This document shows, one piece after another, positions 33,051 through 45,309 of a DNA stretch of 64,000 bases; within the stretch, counting starts at the first letter, position 1; the number at the start of each line of letters is the position of its first letter. A program made the position numbers and the translations under genes. A model generated the notes under the pieces. That model saw only the letters and a program-made list of their open reading frames with translations, searched no databases and had not been told where the DNA came from. The DNA lies in the NCBI GenBank assembly GCA_021234155.1, contig JAJEKV010000137.1, forward strand, positions 436,001-500,000, given 5' to 3'. This DNA is from Isoetes taiwanensis. Its lineage: Eukaryota; Streptophyta; Lycopodiopsida; Isoetales; Isoetaceae.

Positions 33051-34963
33051 TAATGATTGTTATGTAGGTTTTATTAATAGAAATTGATTGAGTTCATGAG
33101 ATCCATCTAGAGTTTTAACCAAGTAAGAAAGATGCATAATATGGGTATTTATATATTTGCCCCTACTTTAATGAACAGATTAAGGACTGCAAGACTTATG
33201 GATATATATTTACTTGCAATACCCTCAGAGGTAAAATTTGAAGGCATGGTTAGATGTGTCGAAGCCCATGTGTAAACTAAGGGATTTGTTGGGATACATA
33301 TTAAGATAGATAGATAGATAGTATTTTTACGTCATGCCACATTGGCAGCATCCATGAGGATATATTAAGACAAAATCAAATATTCATGAATTACTAGCTA
33401 AAGGCTTTATGACATCATTTTCATTCAATACTAGTGTACATTGTTAGTCATATGAAAGAGTGATCTGGGCATTAGAAGAGTAAAAAACCTGATGACATAC
33501 ATCTTTCTAATGATTATTCAGTATATGTTACATAACAATTGAAAAATGGCACACATCTCCCATACAATACCTAACACAACCTTTATAAACAATCACTAGT
33601 AAACATGTGCCCGGCGTTGCCGCACATAAGTTTCGGGCATATGTTTGTTGCCGCGCATAAGTTTCGAGCACATGTTTGTTTGAGCCTTTGATATAGCATT
33701 TGATAGTGGTTCCAACGTGGAAGACGTTAAAATAGTATTATTATTCCTCAGCTATTAAAAGCAAGTTCATCCTCGTAATCTTAGGCTTGTAAACTTAGGA
33801 TGGTGGATTTACAAAGGCTGATATAAGGTGGTAGTCTAAGAGACAGACAGGCAGGCAAGCATGCAATACTTCTTACATCGTAACATAAAGCAGCATCCAA
33901 TAGGGACATATGACAGTCCCCTCAAGAGGCACTTGAACATAGAGCACTTTGGACTTTGGATGGTGGCTTATGAGCTGATGGTCTAATAGAGACCATCCTT
34001 GTAACTTTAGAATGGTGGCAAGGAACACCGCTGTGTATTGTAAACTTATCAGGAGAGCACCATTGTATAAGGGTGAGATTCCACTACAGCGGCTATTTGG
34101 TGTGGGAGTGTAGGTTAACAAATTAGAAAAGGAAATCTTGCAAATTCCGAAACAACGAGATTCCACCAGAGGCAATTGTAAACATCAATTCAAGTTTGGA
34201 ATTAGATTTGGCTTAATATGTAATTGCTTAAACCCTATTTAACTGTCGACGGGTTGAGGCTGGGAGTTGAAACTTCCAGCATCGGTGGCCCATATTAGCT
34301 TAATTGCCTTCCACCTAGTGGAGTCTCACACTTTGGACAATGGCCAAGAGCGCCAATAGGGTGTATTGTAAACTTATGATGAAGGCAAAAAACACCATTG
34401 AATTGGTACATGATATGAGGTGGTGGTCTAAGATATATGTTTTGTTGTGGGATGCTATCGTATAAGCGTTTGTATGAGATTATTTAGAGGTGAATTGTTT
34501 TTTAAAGTGGAGGGTTTATGTTGTTTTGTCAAGTAATTACAAATAATGTTCATCAACTGTACTTGTTTGAAATGGATATTCGGTCAAAAACAAAATGCCA
34601 AGCAAGCAACTTTTCGCATTTTGTTAGAGAGTGTTAAACATGCATGTATTACTATTCTTTTGTGATAAGAATAGTATAATATGTTACAAATCGTCTCCAT
34701 CTCTGTGAAAGCAAACATTGTTTCTTTTTTCTTGCAATGCATGTAATCTCAATAGATATTAGCCCTCCAGCATCAATCAACCCTACCCATATCATATTTG
34801 ATATAATTGGTGTCTCTCAACATTTATTTCACTTCTCAAATATGTGCCAATAGCTATTCCTCTGGATAATGGTAAATATAGGGGGCATTGATTTTACATT
34901 TAGCAGCAATATCTAAAACTTATGTACAAGGAAAGCCCAATTATTGCAAAGTTATATGTATAT
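33051..34963. other. Non-coding, with small repeats
   Basis: It holds an AGAT microsatellite (33306-33321). A G+C-rich doublet of 'gttgccgcacataagtttcgggcatatg' type lies at 33612-33680, after 'actagtaaacatgtgcccgg'. Repeated 'taaacttaggatggtgg'-like words lie between 33780 and 34400. No gene is recognised. Confidence 0.4.
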
Positions 34964-35566
34964 TGTTATGAATGTGTGTTAGTCCCGTGCAGCCAGGGAC
35001 TGGACTATTCCTGAACACAACACAAGTCAAAGGCAAGGGACCAGGTCAAGCGTCAGGTAGCAAACCCACGCCCCCACCGAAAACCACGCAGAAATCCATG
35101 CCCCCGTCAAAGAAGAGCACCAGACAAGACAAATGACTGCCTCCGGGGAGTTCGGCCTTAAATTAGCAGGATTTAGGCACTAATGACGACATTGCAAAGA
35201 TTCCCTCAAATCAAGCATATGATTTTGGAGTTGATGACTGAGATCACAATGGCTCTGCCGTATGTCTATTCTGGGCCCAAGGCCATTGTACTATATATAT
35301 CAGTAGAGTTAGATCTCAAGTTTTTAGATGAGACTTAGTATCGTCTTGTTTCAGTCTTCTCATCTTAGCGAGAGCTCATGTATTCTTTTCGATATTCAAG
35401 TAGTCTTATCTTGGCATATAGTCTCTTTGCTTTTCTGTTTCATTCTTTCTGCTCTGATTTCTTTGCAAAATCCCGCGTGACATTCTATATCAGGATTTGT
35501 CTGCTTGATCTAAAGGTCCTCACAGAGCGTTGTCTTGCAGACGATCCCGAACCCAGACCCTAAACA
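34964..35566 (+). repeat. Candidate 5' LTR of Ty3/gypsy element B
   Basis: The segment begins TGTTATG and ends TAAACA, with a TATATATA word at about 35290, and is followed at once by a primer-binding-like site and then gag. The downstream LTR is missing, so the borders rest on these signals alone. Confidence 0.5.
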
Positions 35567-35583
35567 TTGTCGCCGCTGTCGGG
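35567..35583 (+). other. Candidate primer-binding site of element B
   Basis: TTGTCGCCGCTGTCGGG resembles the TGGCGCCGTTGCCGGG site that many plant Ty3/gypsy elements use with tRNA-Asp. It differs at several positions. Confidence 0.45.
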
Positions 35584-35610
35584 TCTTAGTTCTTTTTCCC
35601 AGACAACAAG

Positions 35611-37091
35611 ATGTCTGTTCGTGCTTTTACTCAAGATGAGCTTCTCAGCCAAACTGCGGCTCGCTTGGATCGCCATCAGCGCAGAGAAGCTGCTCACGAC
35701 ATGTACGATGCTGATTATGATATTGAAGGTGGTCGCTATCGCTCACGTGCTCATTCTGCACCTCCTACCCCTCGCATTTGTTCCAGATCGGGGTCCCCGG
35801 CTGCTTGCAAACATTGCTCTCAACCACAATCACCGCATCACACTCCTATGCATCAGACTCCTCCCTACTTTCAAATGCCAGACATCACTTATATTCACAT
35901 TCCCTCTGGACCGGTGCCGTTATCTTCGCAACCGTCTTTCCCACAGCATGGTGTGGGCTACCCTCAAGTTTCTTTTGGTCCTAACTATGTTCAAGAACCT
36001 TGCCTTGCTCTTAGCCCTTGGCTATGCCTCCAGGACCTAAATCCTATACCCCACCACTTTACATCCAGATTCCAGTCCTGTCGTCAACTAGTCACAACCT
36101 CAAACTTTCCTATGCGGTTTTGGGAATGCAAAGGGGAAGCCCATGCTTGAGTAGAGTGCTCAAGCACACATGGAAGAATTTGAAGCTCTGGCTATCTTAA
36201 ACGACCACTCTCAGCCACACCACGTTGCGTGGAGCCCCTCATCAATGGTTGATGGCCAATAAAAGTCACTGGAAACAGAACTGGCAAGAAATGAAAACTG
36301 CCTTTCTGTCACATTATGGTACCACCGATGATGATCACAACTTCTCAAGCAACTCAAGGACCTTCAACAACAACCCACGTAGTCTGCCCGTGATTTTGCC
36401 GATCGTCTGCGTATCTTGGTTAGCAAGCTCAAGGAATATCCCACGCAGAGTCAGATCTTAGTTTGGTTTCTGCAGGACCTCCCTCCTGCTATTTGTCTTA
36501 TGACTAAATATTTGCGACCCAAGACGCTGGACCACGTTATCGAACTAGTCAATCATTCTGTCAATATATCTTCCCGTGGAGTTCCTCTCATCGATCTCCC
36601 TTTCATTCCTCATGTTGTGGTTCCATGAAATACGGTTCAACCTCATCAATCTGCTCCACTACAAAGAAGTCAAGCTTCAAGGCCATCTGGCCAATGAATG
36701 CAATTCTACTAATGGTCCTCCTCATTGCAAACGTTGCAATATGTGCAATTATGCTACTGAAGAATGCACGCATTCTCATCCCACGCCTTTTCGACAAAAG
36801 ATGGTCTTTGACGCCTCAGCAATTCCACAGGAACAACAATATCCACAATCTCAGCCACCTCAGCAATCATGGGGCCAAAGCTCACGCACTCCTTTTGATC
36901 CTACGAAAGCTCAATTTTATCACTATCATGAGTGGGGCCACACAACCACGGCGTGCCCACAACTCCGTCATGAACTTCTAGGCACTAACCAGACTACCTC
37001 GGTACGCCTCACTGCTTATGAACTTTGGGTTGCAAATGGGAAACAAGGTCCCCACCCCACATTAAAGAAACCACCTCGCGCGCCTCAATAG
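35611..37091 (+). pseudogene. Element B gag
   Basis: The frame opens MSVRAFTQDELLSQTAARLD and later breaks between frames. A capsid-like part (GAPHQWLMANKSHWKQNWQ near 36230, and LVWFLQDLPPAICLMTKYLR) follows. The nucleocapsid end at 36730-36780 reads CKRCNMCNYATEEC, where the usual histidine of the zinc knuckle is tyrosine. A second knuckle-like HYHEWGHTTTACP lacks both leading cysteines. Several frame changes show decay. Confidence 0.75.
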
Positions 37092-37194
37092 CAGCGAACC
37101 CAACAAGCTCCTCCACCTGCTGTATTGGACCAATAAGCTCAAGAAGAGATCTATCAAATCTCAATCCTCTGGTACAACAATCCAACTGGGTTGG

Positions 37195-37750
37195 TCTGGT
37201 CTCACGCCAGCACCTGGGCACCCACCCTTTGACGCTCATGCCTCATGACACGCAGCCTGCTTTTGCCATCAACACTGTCCATCATAAGGAACGTAAGATG
37301 ATAGATTTTGCTCCTGACCTAGATAAGCTCATGCCTCACGTTATGCCCGCACCATTAGATCCTGCTGATCCCTTAGCTCACGTTCCCTTGGAGCTGCAAG
37401 AGCATCTCGCCAAAATCAAAATTTCCCGCAGTCTCTCCACTATCTTAAAGTTATATCTTGCCATCAGGGAACAACTGCCACTACCCGCTGTTCTTGTTGG
37501 CGCTGTCGCCACTTCCACACCCACGGTTCATGCAACTGTTGGAAATCAACAAATTAATCATGTACAGATTGATGGAGGCAGTGATGTCAACCTTGTCACA
37601 TATAAACACAGGAAACAACTGGGCATCACTCAACTCTATCGTGTTTCTTATGATGTCAAGCTCGCCAATGGACACATCACGCGCCCTCAAGGCGTCACTC
37701 CTATTCTTCAAATCAACATCGACAAATTCCCCTTGAAATTTAGTGTTTAG
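37195..37750 (+). pseudogene. Element B protease region
   Basis: The frame carries QHLGTHPLTLMPHDTQPAF, then VATSTPTVHATVGNQQINH and VQIDGGSDVNLVT, the retropepsin-like aspartate loop with DGG rather than DS/TG. It stops at 37748. It matches element A closely (VQIDGDSAINLI there). Confidence 0.75.
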
Positions 37751-37759
37751 AAAGCTGGG

Positions 37760-39310
37760 AGGGATCCTGATGATTATAGAATGCTGGTTGGATGCCCTTT
37801 TCTCCTCCAGGATAAAAGCATTCACTATTGGGCCAATGATGAAATTGTTATTACAGATGGCCAATTGAACGCCACTATGGATCTTGAAACTGGGACAATC
37901 ATCTCTGTTGAACATACTGAACCATCACCTCTGATAGTGATTCTGAGGATCTTCAAAACACTTATCAAGTCCAAACTCCAGCCACTGGCTTGCCTTTGTC
38001 TGCCTACCTGGGTCTAGATAAATGTCAAGTTGCTGCACCATTCCTACCAAACTTGATGCATGCCCCATCTAGCAACGACAGTACAGGCTCAACCCCAACT
38101 ATCGTGACCGCGTCAAAGCAGAAATTGATAAACTTCTGGTTGGTGGACTTATTTATGAGGCCAAACATTCTGAGTGGGTGAGCCCCATTGTAATTGCCCT
38201 TAAGCATAGTGGTCAAATACGCATTTGCGTACGGAACGAGATCATTTTTCGCTAGCCTTCACATATCAAGTTCTAGAAGAAGCAGCAGGCCATGAGATGT
38301 ACTCCTTCATGGATGGTTTCTCTGGCTACAATCAAATATAAATTAGATTTGAAGATCAGTTGAAAACCACATTCATCACGTCGTGGGATACTTTTGCCTA
38401 CAAAGTGCCATTTGGTTTTTCCAACTCACCATCTACTTTTCAACGCATTATGCTTTCTGTTTTTCAGGATTACATGAAAGAAAATGCTTTTCTGCAAGTT
38501 TTCCAAGATGACTTTTCTGCTTACAGCTCCAATGGATGTTCATCTCACCAAACTTGAGCTTGTTTTTCAAAAATGTGATGAATCGGGTATTAGTTTGAGT
38601 CCGGAGAAGTGTACTTTCTGCGTCACTTCAGGTGTTCTTCTTGGCCACGTTGTCAGTAAGAGACACGTGGCCAAGAAGACAGACCTGCCAAGATCAGATA
38701 TGCACTCAAGGCTCAGGCCCCTACCAACATTAAAGAGACACGTTCGTTTCTTGGGAAAGTAAATTATTATGCTACATTCATTCCTGGAGTAGCTGCCATT
38801 GCGGATCCCATTTATGCACTTACGGGTGATGAATCCACTTGGGCTTGGAATCCCCACACCGATGCAGCATTTCAACAATTGAGGGTTCTGCTTACTCAAG
38901 CCCTTGTTCTTGTTCCACCTCAATGAGACAAACCATTTCACATGCATGTGGATGTTTCAGCTTTTGCTATTGGTGTTGTTCTTTCCCAGGAATATGATTC
39001 TCAGCTTGACAAACCGTTTCGCTATGCGGGCAGGAAACTCAACCCTGCCAAGAAAAATTATTCTGCCATGGAAGGCCATCTTCTATGTACAACGGTTCCG
39101 TCACTATCTGTTGGGTAGCAAAATCAAGTTCTTTGTGGATCATCAAGCTCTGCTCCATCTGATCAATAAGACCACGCCCACAGGACGTATTGCCCGCTGG
39201 GTGCTGCTTCTCCAAGAGTTTGCTCCCTTTGAAATCATTCATAAGGCAGGCAAGTCCCATGTGGTGCCTGATTATCTTTCATGCATTCACCATGATGACC
39301 CGTCCTCGGG
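37760..39310 (+). pseudogene. Element B reverse transcriptase and RNase H
   Basis: Segments in shifting frames show MYSFMDGFSGYNQI (about 38300), FGFSNSPSTFQRIMLSVFQD, SPEKCTFCVTSGVLLGHVV, and the RNase H part with HVDVSAFAIGVVLSQEYDSQ and VDHQALLHLINKTTPTGRIA. The YxDD motif region reads VFQDDFSAY. Many frameshifts and a deletion near 38220 make it inactive. Confidence 0.85.
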
Positions 39311-40230
39311 AGTTTCTGATACTTTTCTAGATGCTCAACTCTTCTTGGTCATGGCCATGCCACACTGGTTCCACGACTACCAACAATATCTTCTCTCTGG
39401 TGCCTTACCATCTGAAGATCCCACGCTAGCTCCTGAAAAGCTAGCTCACGTCGTCAACAGTTCCTTCATGAAGTCCGTGACTATACCATGGTTGCTGGAC
39501 ATCTTTAAAAGCGTGGCAAGGATATGATTTTGTGCAGATGTATTCTTCCTCATGAAGTCCTGGAGATTGTGCGCCAAGCCCATGAGGGCCTTGGTGGAAG
39601 CCATTTTTGTGGTGATAACACGGCACGGAAAATTCTTTTGGCGCTTTTCAAAGACGCCCATGCTCATGCGCGCCATTGTGATATCTGTCAGCGTGTGGGA
39701 AAATCCACAGCCCGTGACGCTTTACCCTTAACTCCCGTCGCCACGCCATTACCCTTCAGCAAATGGGGTATGGATTTTGTTGGGCACATGGATCTACCTG
39801 CTCGACACTCCCGTGCTCGATACATGTTTGTTCTCATTATGCCACGAAGTGGGCTGAAGCCTATGCATTACCAGATAACACCGCCGCCAGCATGGCACGG
39901 GTGCACTACACACATGTCATTACACGCTTCGACTGCTCCACAGAACTAGTAAGTGACAAGATGTTCTTGTTAATCGTACGATCAAAGAACTGACAGACTA
40001 CTTGCATATTCATCATCGGAAGAGCACTCCATATTATCCACAAGGCAATGGTCTTGCTGAAAGTACCAACAAGACTCTCATCAACATTCTCAAGAAAAAT
40101 TGTGACGCTTTCCAGAACCGATTGGCAGGAAAACTGTTTTATGGGCCTATAACACTACTTAAAAATTGCCACAGGGCAGACACTGTTCAAATTGGTCTAT
40201 GGCCAAGAGGCTTTAATGCTTTTTGAATTT
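39311..40230 (+). pseudogene. Element B integrase
   Basis: A zinc-binding region (HEGLGGSHFCGDNTARKIL, then HARHCDICQRVGK) precedes the catalytic core (WGMDFVGHMDLPARHS near 39770). Further on come STPYYPQGNGLAESTNKTL with the catalytic glutamate and the LVYGQEALMLFEF end at about 40200. Frameshifts lie near 39850 and 39970. The sequence then jumps without a gap into a second RT segment. Confidence 0.82.
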
Positions 40231-41035
40231 GTTCTACCCATGGATGATCATCCCACCAAACTTGAGCTTGTTTTTCAAAAATGTGATGAATCGGGTATTA
40301 GTTTGAATCTAGAGAAGTGTACTTTCTGCGTCACTTCAGGTGTTCTTCTCGGCCACATTGGCAGTAAAGATGGCATTACCACAGACCCTGCCAAGATCAG
40401 CTGTGTGCTCAAGGCTCAGGCCCCTACCAATATTAAAGAGGCACGTTCATTCTTTGGGAAAGTAAATTATTATGCTACCTTCATTCCTGGATTAGCTGCA
40501 ATTGCGGATCCCATTCATAAACTAACGGGTGATGAATCCACTTGGGCTTGGAATCCCCAGGCGGATGCGGCCTTCCAACAATTGAAGGTTCTGCTTACTC
40601 AAGCCCCTGTTCTTGTTCCACCTCAATGGAACAAACTATTTCACGTTCATGTAGATGTTTCAGATTTTGCTATTGGTGCTATTCTTTTCTAGGCATATGA
40701 TTCTTAGTTTGAACAAACCGATTCGCTATGCAAGCAGGAAACTCAACCCTGCCGGGAAAAATTATTCTGCCACGGAACGGGAGGCGCTTGGATTCATCTT
40801 CTGTGTATAATAATTCCGTCACTATCTGCTGGGTAGCAAAATCGAGTTCATTGTGGATCATCAAGCTCTGCTCTATCTGATCAATAAGACCACGCCCACG
40901 GGGCGTATTGCCCGCTGGGTGCTGCTTCTTCAAGAGTTTGCTCCCTTTGAAATCATTCATAAGGCAGGCAAGTCTCATGTGGTGCTTGATTATCTTTCAT
41001 GCATTCACTTTGATGACCCATCCTCGGGAACCGAC
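40231..41035 (+). pseudogene. Second RT-RNase H segment fused after the integrase
   Basis: From the integrase end the same frame continues MDDHPTKLELVFQKCDESGI, so the RT thumb and RNase H region is repeated. It matches 38527-39310 to about 'gacccatcctcggga'. This copy keeps a longer open frame (40192-40692). It ends abruptly at 41035 in unrelated DNA. Recombination between two related elements, or a deletion, would produce this. Confidence 0.85.
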
Positions 41036-43450
41036 CACTGCCATCCCAAATCCTAATTTCTGACATCAGCAAAATACTCGTTTGCCATACCAATACACCC
41101 CTCAACCTTTCCAAATCTTATGTTATGTCCACCCAAAACAACAATTGCCCAAGATAAAGATAAGGATGCCGCTTCACCTTAGGTTTGCAAATTATAAGCC
41201 TAAAAGGACATGGCAATATCGCCATCCCATCATCGGCCAACCAGAGGATTGAAAAAGCGTAGCTCTATCATGCTTGAAAAGGCAAAAAACATAAAAAGTG
41301 AAAGTATGTATGTAAGTGAAAGCGAAATATCTACCTATGCAAGTGAAAGTATGCAAGTGAAAACAAGTGACAACAAGTATGAAAATGAAACATCTAGGCA
41401 TTCTTTCCATAATAAAAGCCAAGTGCATTAAAGTCAACGTGGTAATGATACAAGTCTCATTACTTTGACTTGCATAAAATGACAACACTTTATAAAATCT
41501 TTATGTTTCTAATTGTAGAATAATTCTAGCTGCCACCACTTGGTTCAATCACCCACAACACAAGCAAACATGCCTCTTATTTTATCAAGGTTTAGAGAAG
41601 CATGGATTAAACACCTCCCTTGCTTTTCCCCATCCATGTTTGCAAGTGCAATCTACTACCAATAAGGGCCAACTTCAAGAATGATTTAAAGAAATGGAAT
41701 GCTGGTAGTCGTAGGTCAAGAATAGAATAGAATAGAATAGAATAGAATAGAATAGAATAGAATAGAATTGAATTGAATTGAATTGAATTCTAACACTAAC
41801 ATCAATGAGCTGTCTGTTGTGGAAATTTCTTCTTCTTGAAAATCCCAATGCATTTAGAAAAACACATTCACTAAATTCATGTCATGATAAAGACATGGTC
41901 AGATTACTTGGGTTCTAAATTTCTTGTAATTCTAATGAATGTTTACTTGGAATACTCAAAACACAATCTATTTCATATCTACTTTTTACTCGTGACGATG
42001 GGTTGCAATAATATTCAGCCATGCGCATTTTGATTTTGATGTCAATGGGATTATAACTATTGGAACTTAGATTAAGCCCCAAAATAACATACCTTAGGTG
42101 GAATACCTCAAATTATTTTCTCGGCGATACTTGCTTTGTCACACTAGCAATTCTTAGTTCTTCTTTCTTCGTTTGAGATGATTGCATGAAGAGGGATTCA
42201 CTTTTCAGACTAGGATTGTTGGAATGATGGCATTAAGACCTGTAATGGAGAAGCTTGAACAGAGCGGAGAGTGGTGATTTTGTGGATTAAGAATAAGAAT
42301 AAGAATAGATTTTAAGCAAATGTTGTTGGATAGTTCTTATTGGTTTTTTGCCCAATACTCACTTATTTTGAGCTTCCACTTTATTCACTTCACAACTTAA
42401 AGAGTTGGCAATTCCACTCCCTTGCTGCTTCTATTGTCTTTTTTATTTGGCTAAGTTTTGATGTTTTACATTTCTGGAATGCTTTGTATAGTGATCTCAC
42501 TTGATTGGTGTCCTCAGCAAAGTGGTATTATCTAGACCTCGTGATATGTTGAGGTGTTACCAACACTTTTCAAGAATTAGTCGTATTGTCTGCCTTCAAT
42601 AATGCTATTGACTTCTTTGCATCCTTTTGACATGTTTCTTCACCACCATTATTTTAAACTACCTTTCACCATCTGCTAAATCCCAAACATATAGCGCATC
42701 CTCTAGTCAACCTCCCTTTTTTTTTTTTTTTTTTTTTTTTTTTGAGGAAACGGCAGAGAGATTGTATTACTGTACAGGAAAATTACATGATCATACAAAA
42801 AAACCCCGAGTAGGCACTCCTACTCCTGGGAAAAAGTAGATAGCTATTCGCCATCATAGGCCCTTCATGGAGGGCACTAAACAAAACTCAAAATAGAAAC
42901 CATTGTGCCTTATAGATACTCAAAATAGATACCTTATACCCCTGACCATCAGAGATCCAATTGTGAAGACAGCTGTCGTTTCCCCTGGGATGCCTGGTGA
43001 CTAAAGAATAGATTTTTCTATTGGTCTCTGTATCAGGAAGCCGAGTAGTTAGCTCACCCCATTCTCTCCATGTCCCATTCTAGTCAACCTTCCTCATGTC
43101 ATGCAATAGAAACAACACTGTCCTTTTGCTCTCCCCCTCCCCAAAAAAAAGGGTCTTAGCAAGCTATTTCTCCAACTATGTAGCAAGTTTGACATAAAAT
43201 CATGCTTCAAGTATCAAAAAATTAAGCTATCTGGAAAAAAAATGTGCTTGCCTGGGATGCAATGTGACTTCATCCTGATGGCAGCAACTTCAATAATGGG
43301 CTTTCAGCATCTCCGCTCCTGTCAACTGAGATAAATTGTAATCACGGTATGTAGGGCTCAGATGTCTGCATCAGGCGGAAAGGTGTAGATAAGTTTACTG
43401 CAAGCTTTTCTAAAATTATCTCCAAAGCTTTAAGAAAAGGTAAACATGTA
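41036..43450. other. Non-coding, with a retroposon-like tail
   Basis: A T-run at 42717-42743 followed by 'gaggaaacggcagagagattgtattactgt' looks like the inverted 3' end of a retroposon. I see no gene. Confidence 0.45.
41719..41790. repeat. GAATA microsatellite turning into GAATT
   Basis: About nine GAATA units pass into four GAATT units. The unit equals the tail of the retroposon copies at 19.1 and 22.0 kb, so this may be the remnant of such a tail. Confidence 0.85.
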
Positions 43451-43458
43451 CATGGATA

Positions 43459-43746
43459 TCAAACAGAGCCATCGAAAAGCTCCAAATGATATGGGCAGTC
43501 ATGAATGATAATGTCAAAGGCAGACTTCTGGTATTTCACAACAAAAATACTACATCTTCTTGTGACTTGTAAAGCCAGAATAGCAATGCATTCCGAGCCA
43601 TCTTCCAAAGCCCTAATATCTGCACAAACGCGTTTTACCAAATGTGTAGAGCAGGTCGTTTCTTGAATAAGGAGTCCGCCCAAGAATGACCTAAGAATGA
43701 GCCGATCCAATCGTTTTTGCTTGGAGTAGATTGTTTCTGAGAACAT
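43459..43746 (-). CDS. Hypothetical 95-residue open frame
   Basis: The frame starts MFSETIYSKQKRLDRLILRS and ends AFDIIIHDCPYHLELFDGSV. Its composition (balanced hydrophobic and charged residues, four or more cysteines) looks like real protein. It may be a single exon of a decayed or multi-exon gene: it lies 75 bases downstream, on the same strand, of a gamma-tubulin-like fragment, and a GTAAATC donor word at about 43780 lies between them. I do not recognise the family. Confidence 0.35.
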   Translation of the reverse strand: MFSETIYSKQKRLDRLILRSFLGGLLIQETTCSTHLVKRVCADIRALEDGSECIAILALQVTRRCSIFVVKYQKSAFDIIIHDCPYHLELFDGSV

Positions 43747-43819
43747 CAGAAAAAGAATGCATTTGAAAGAGCGATTTACCTGAAAAATCCAATTGATGAT
43801 GTGAGAGTAAGTAGGACAG

Positions 43820-43894
43820 CAGCTGCATCCAAAACTTCATACCGATCTGGTTGCCACATTGCCCAACCTAAAGGGTGATGATCTCACGCAGCAT
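43820..43894 (-). pseudogene. Gamma-tubulin N-terminal fragment with a stop
   Basis: The minus strand reads MLREIITL, a TAG stop, then VGQCGNQIGMKFWMQLL. This is the start of gamma-tubulin, the microtubule-nucleating tubulin, whose family motif is VGQCGNQIG. The stop is one base change from the expected glutamine codon. After about 25 codons the similarity ends. It is a short broken piece, carried here by a rearrangement or retroposition, and ends just 10 bases from the 43905 repeat. Confidence 0.85.
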
Positions 43895-43904
43895 AATGCA
43901 ACTG

Positions 43905-44158
43905 GAAATAGGACACTCCATAAGAAAATTAATAAACATAGCACTAAAACCCATGAACACCCGCACTAAAATCCATGAACACTGTATTTCATATAAACAA
44001 CATTTAAAACAGAAAAACACTTTGTATTTCAATACTAACTCGGTCTACAATCTTCAAACTCAAAACAACTTCCGCTCCTGGAAGGAATCTAGCCCCGATC
44101 TTCCAAATGATCTCATGAGATAAGTAGTGGAAAATGTCCCACAAAAATTGAGATCTGA
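43905..44158. repeat. Second copy of the 253-bp spacer repeat
   Basis: It matches 4848-5100 in the same orientation. Here it is uninterrupted and runs on into 'cacactgaccccaatttttgg', so it serves as the empty-site reference for the insertion at 5101. Confidence 0.82.
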
Positions 44159-44650
44159 ATTAAGATACACACTGACCCCAATTTTTGGTCCACAGTTGTT
44201 TTTTACTTATACGGAAGTGTTGTTTTATGCCCAAAACAACACCAAAATGGCCCCAAAAGTCCACGTGGCCCGTTTATCCGGATTTGCACAAAGAGACAGT
44301 GGTTTTTTGGCAGAAAATTTCCACTGTGGTTTTTTTGGCACCCTTTTTTTTTGTCAACGTGTCCTTTTTTTCACTATTGTTTTTTGCAAAATTTTATCAA
44401 CGTGTGGTTTTTTCTTGACTGTGGTTTTTTTCATGAGCCATACGTTGTTGTTCATCAAAATAACACGCGTTGGTTTAGATATTACTACACGTGTAAGGGT
44501 GAAAGCATGTTGTAGTGGAACAAAAACGTGCCTTTTAGCACCACATTTTTGGGTGCTAAGTGTGGTGGGAACTACCGAATTTGTAGTGGGAGAGGCAGTT
44601 ATTTTTTTCAAATATACACATGATTACTTATTCAAAATTTTGTCCTTTCA
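44159..44650. repeat. Continuation of the older repeat
   Basis: It starts like 7869 onward and is rich in 'gtggtttttt' and 'caacgtg' words on the + strand. No clean frame of a known family is seen, although a long plus-strand frame crosses it. Confidence 0.5.
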
Positions 44651-44690
44651 GTCTTATTCAGTCTTATTCAGCAATGTACACGATCATTTT

Positions 44691-44824
44691 CCCTCAAAAA
44701 CTCTGATCACGCTCCCTTAATTCGGCAAGACCATTTCTGATTCTGAATTTTCATTTTCCCTCAAAAACTCTGATCACGCTCCCTTAATCCACCAAGACCA
44801 TTTCTGATTTCTGGCAAGAAGATC
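44691..44824 (+). repeat. 67-bp tandem duplication in front of a possible gene
   Basis: 'ccctcaaaaactctgatcacg' followed by 'ctcccttaat' and 'caagaccatttctgatt' occurs at 44691 and 44758. The second copy ends about ten bases before the candidate ATG at 44834, so the repeat lies in the likely promoter or 5' leader. Confidence 0.85.
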
Positions 44825-44833
44825 GATCACGAA

Positions 44834-45309
44834 ATGGCTCTGATCATACCGGACTTGAATGCCACGGGATACACCTACAAGGAAATGTACAGGCAAGAAA
44901 AGCATTACGCCACACAAGAAGAAATCGAGTCTGTTTGGGGACCGAAAGTATTAGGAAAATCCACTTACAGGTGGGTTGCATTCTAGATTCGGGGATGCCC
45001 ATGATTCTCTGTTGTTTAGAATATTGTTTTGTTTCATCATGCAGGTTGAAGAATCTGAGCAAGGAGAGGTATAATGAATATATGTGCCTTTACAAAAAAA
45101 TCACAGGCAGGAAGTGTGCCTGGGGAGGCATGGCCTCACAGACTATGGCTGTTGCGTATTACCTTCACACAAAAGGAAAAGAAATAAACTGGTTGAGTTT
45201 CTGGCAACAGTTAAGAGAAAAAGGGTCTGAAGACTCTCCGTCCCAACGTAAGAGGAAGCATGCAAGCATTTCAAATAGTAAATCTCGGGGAAAATCACTG
45301 AAAAAATAG
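44834..45309 (+). CDS. Hypothetical two-exon gene, 133 residues
   Basis: Exon 1 (44834-44970) encodes MALIIPDLNATGYTYKEMYR and on to GKSTY. A 74-bp intron with GTGGGT...ATGCAG borders follows, and exon 2 (45045-45309) continues in frame as LKNLSKERYNEYMCLYKKIT to a lysine-rich end (SISNSKSRGKSLKK). The tail looks like a nuclear targeting signal. The splice is clean and the two halves read as one basic protein. I do not recognise it. More exons may follow: a 33-bp stretch at 45379-45411 is flanked by good splice words. The repeat-rich setting means it could be an element gene. Confidence 0.42.

Noticed and set aside
44127-44720. A 197-codon plus-strand frame
   Set aside because: It crosses the older dispersed repeat, is dominated by Phe and Thr from gt-rich words, and is not kept in the related sequence at 7869.
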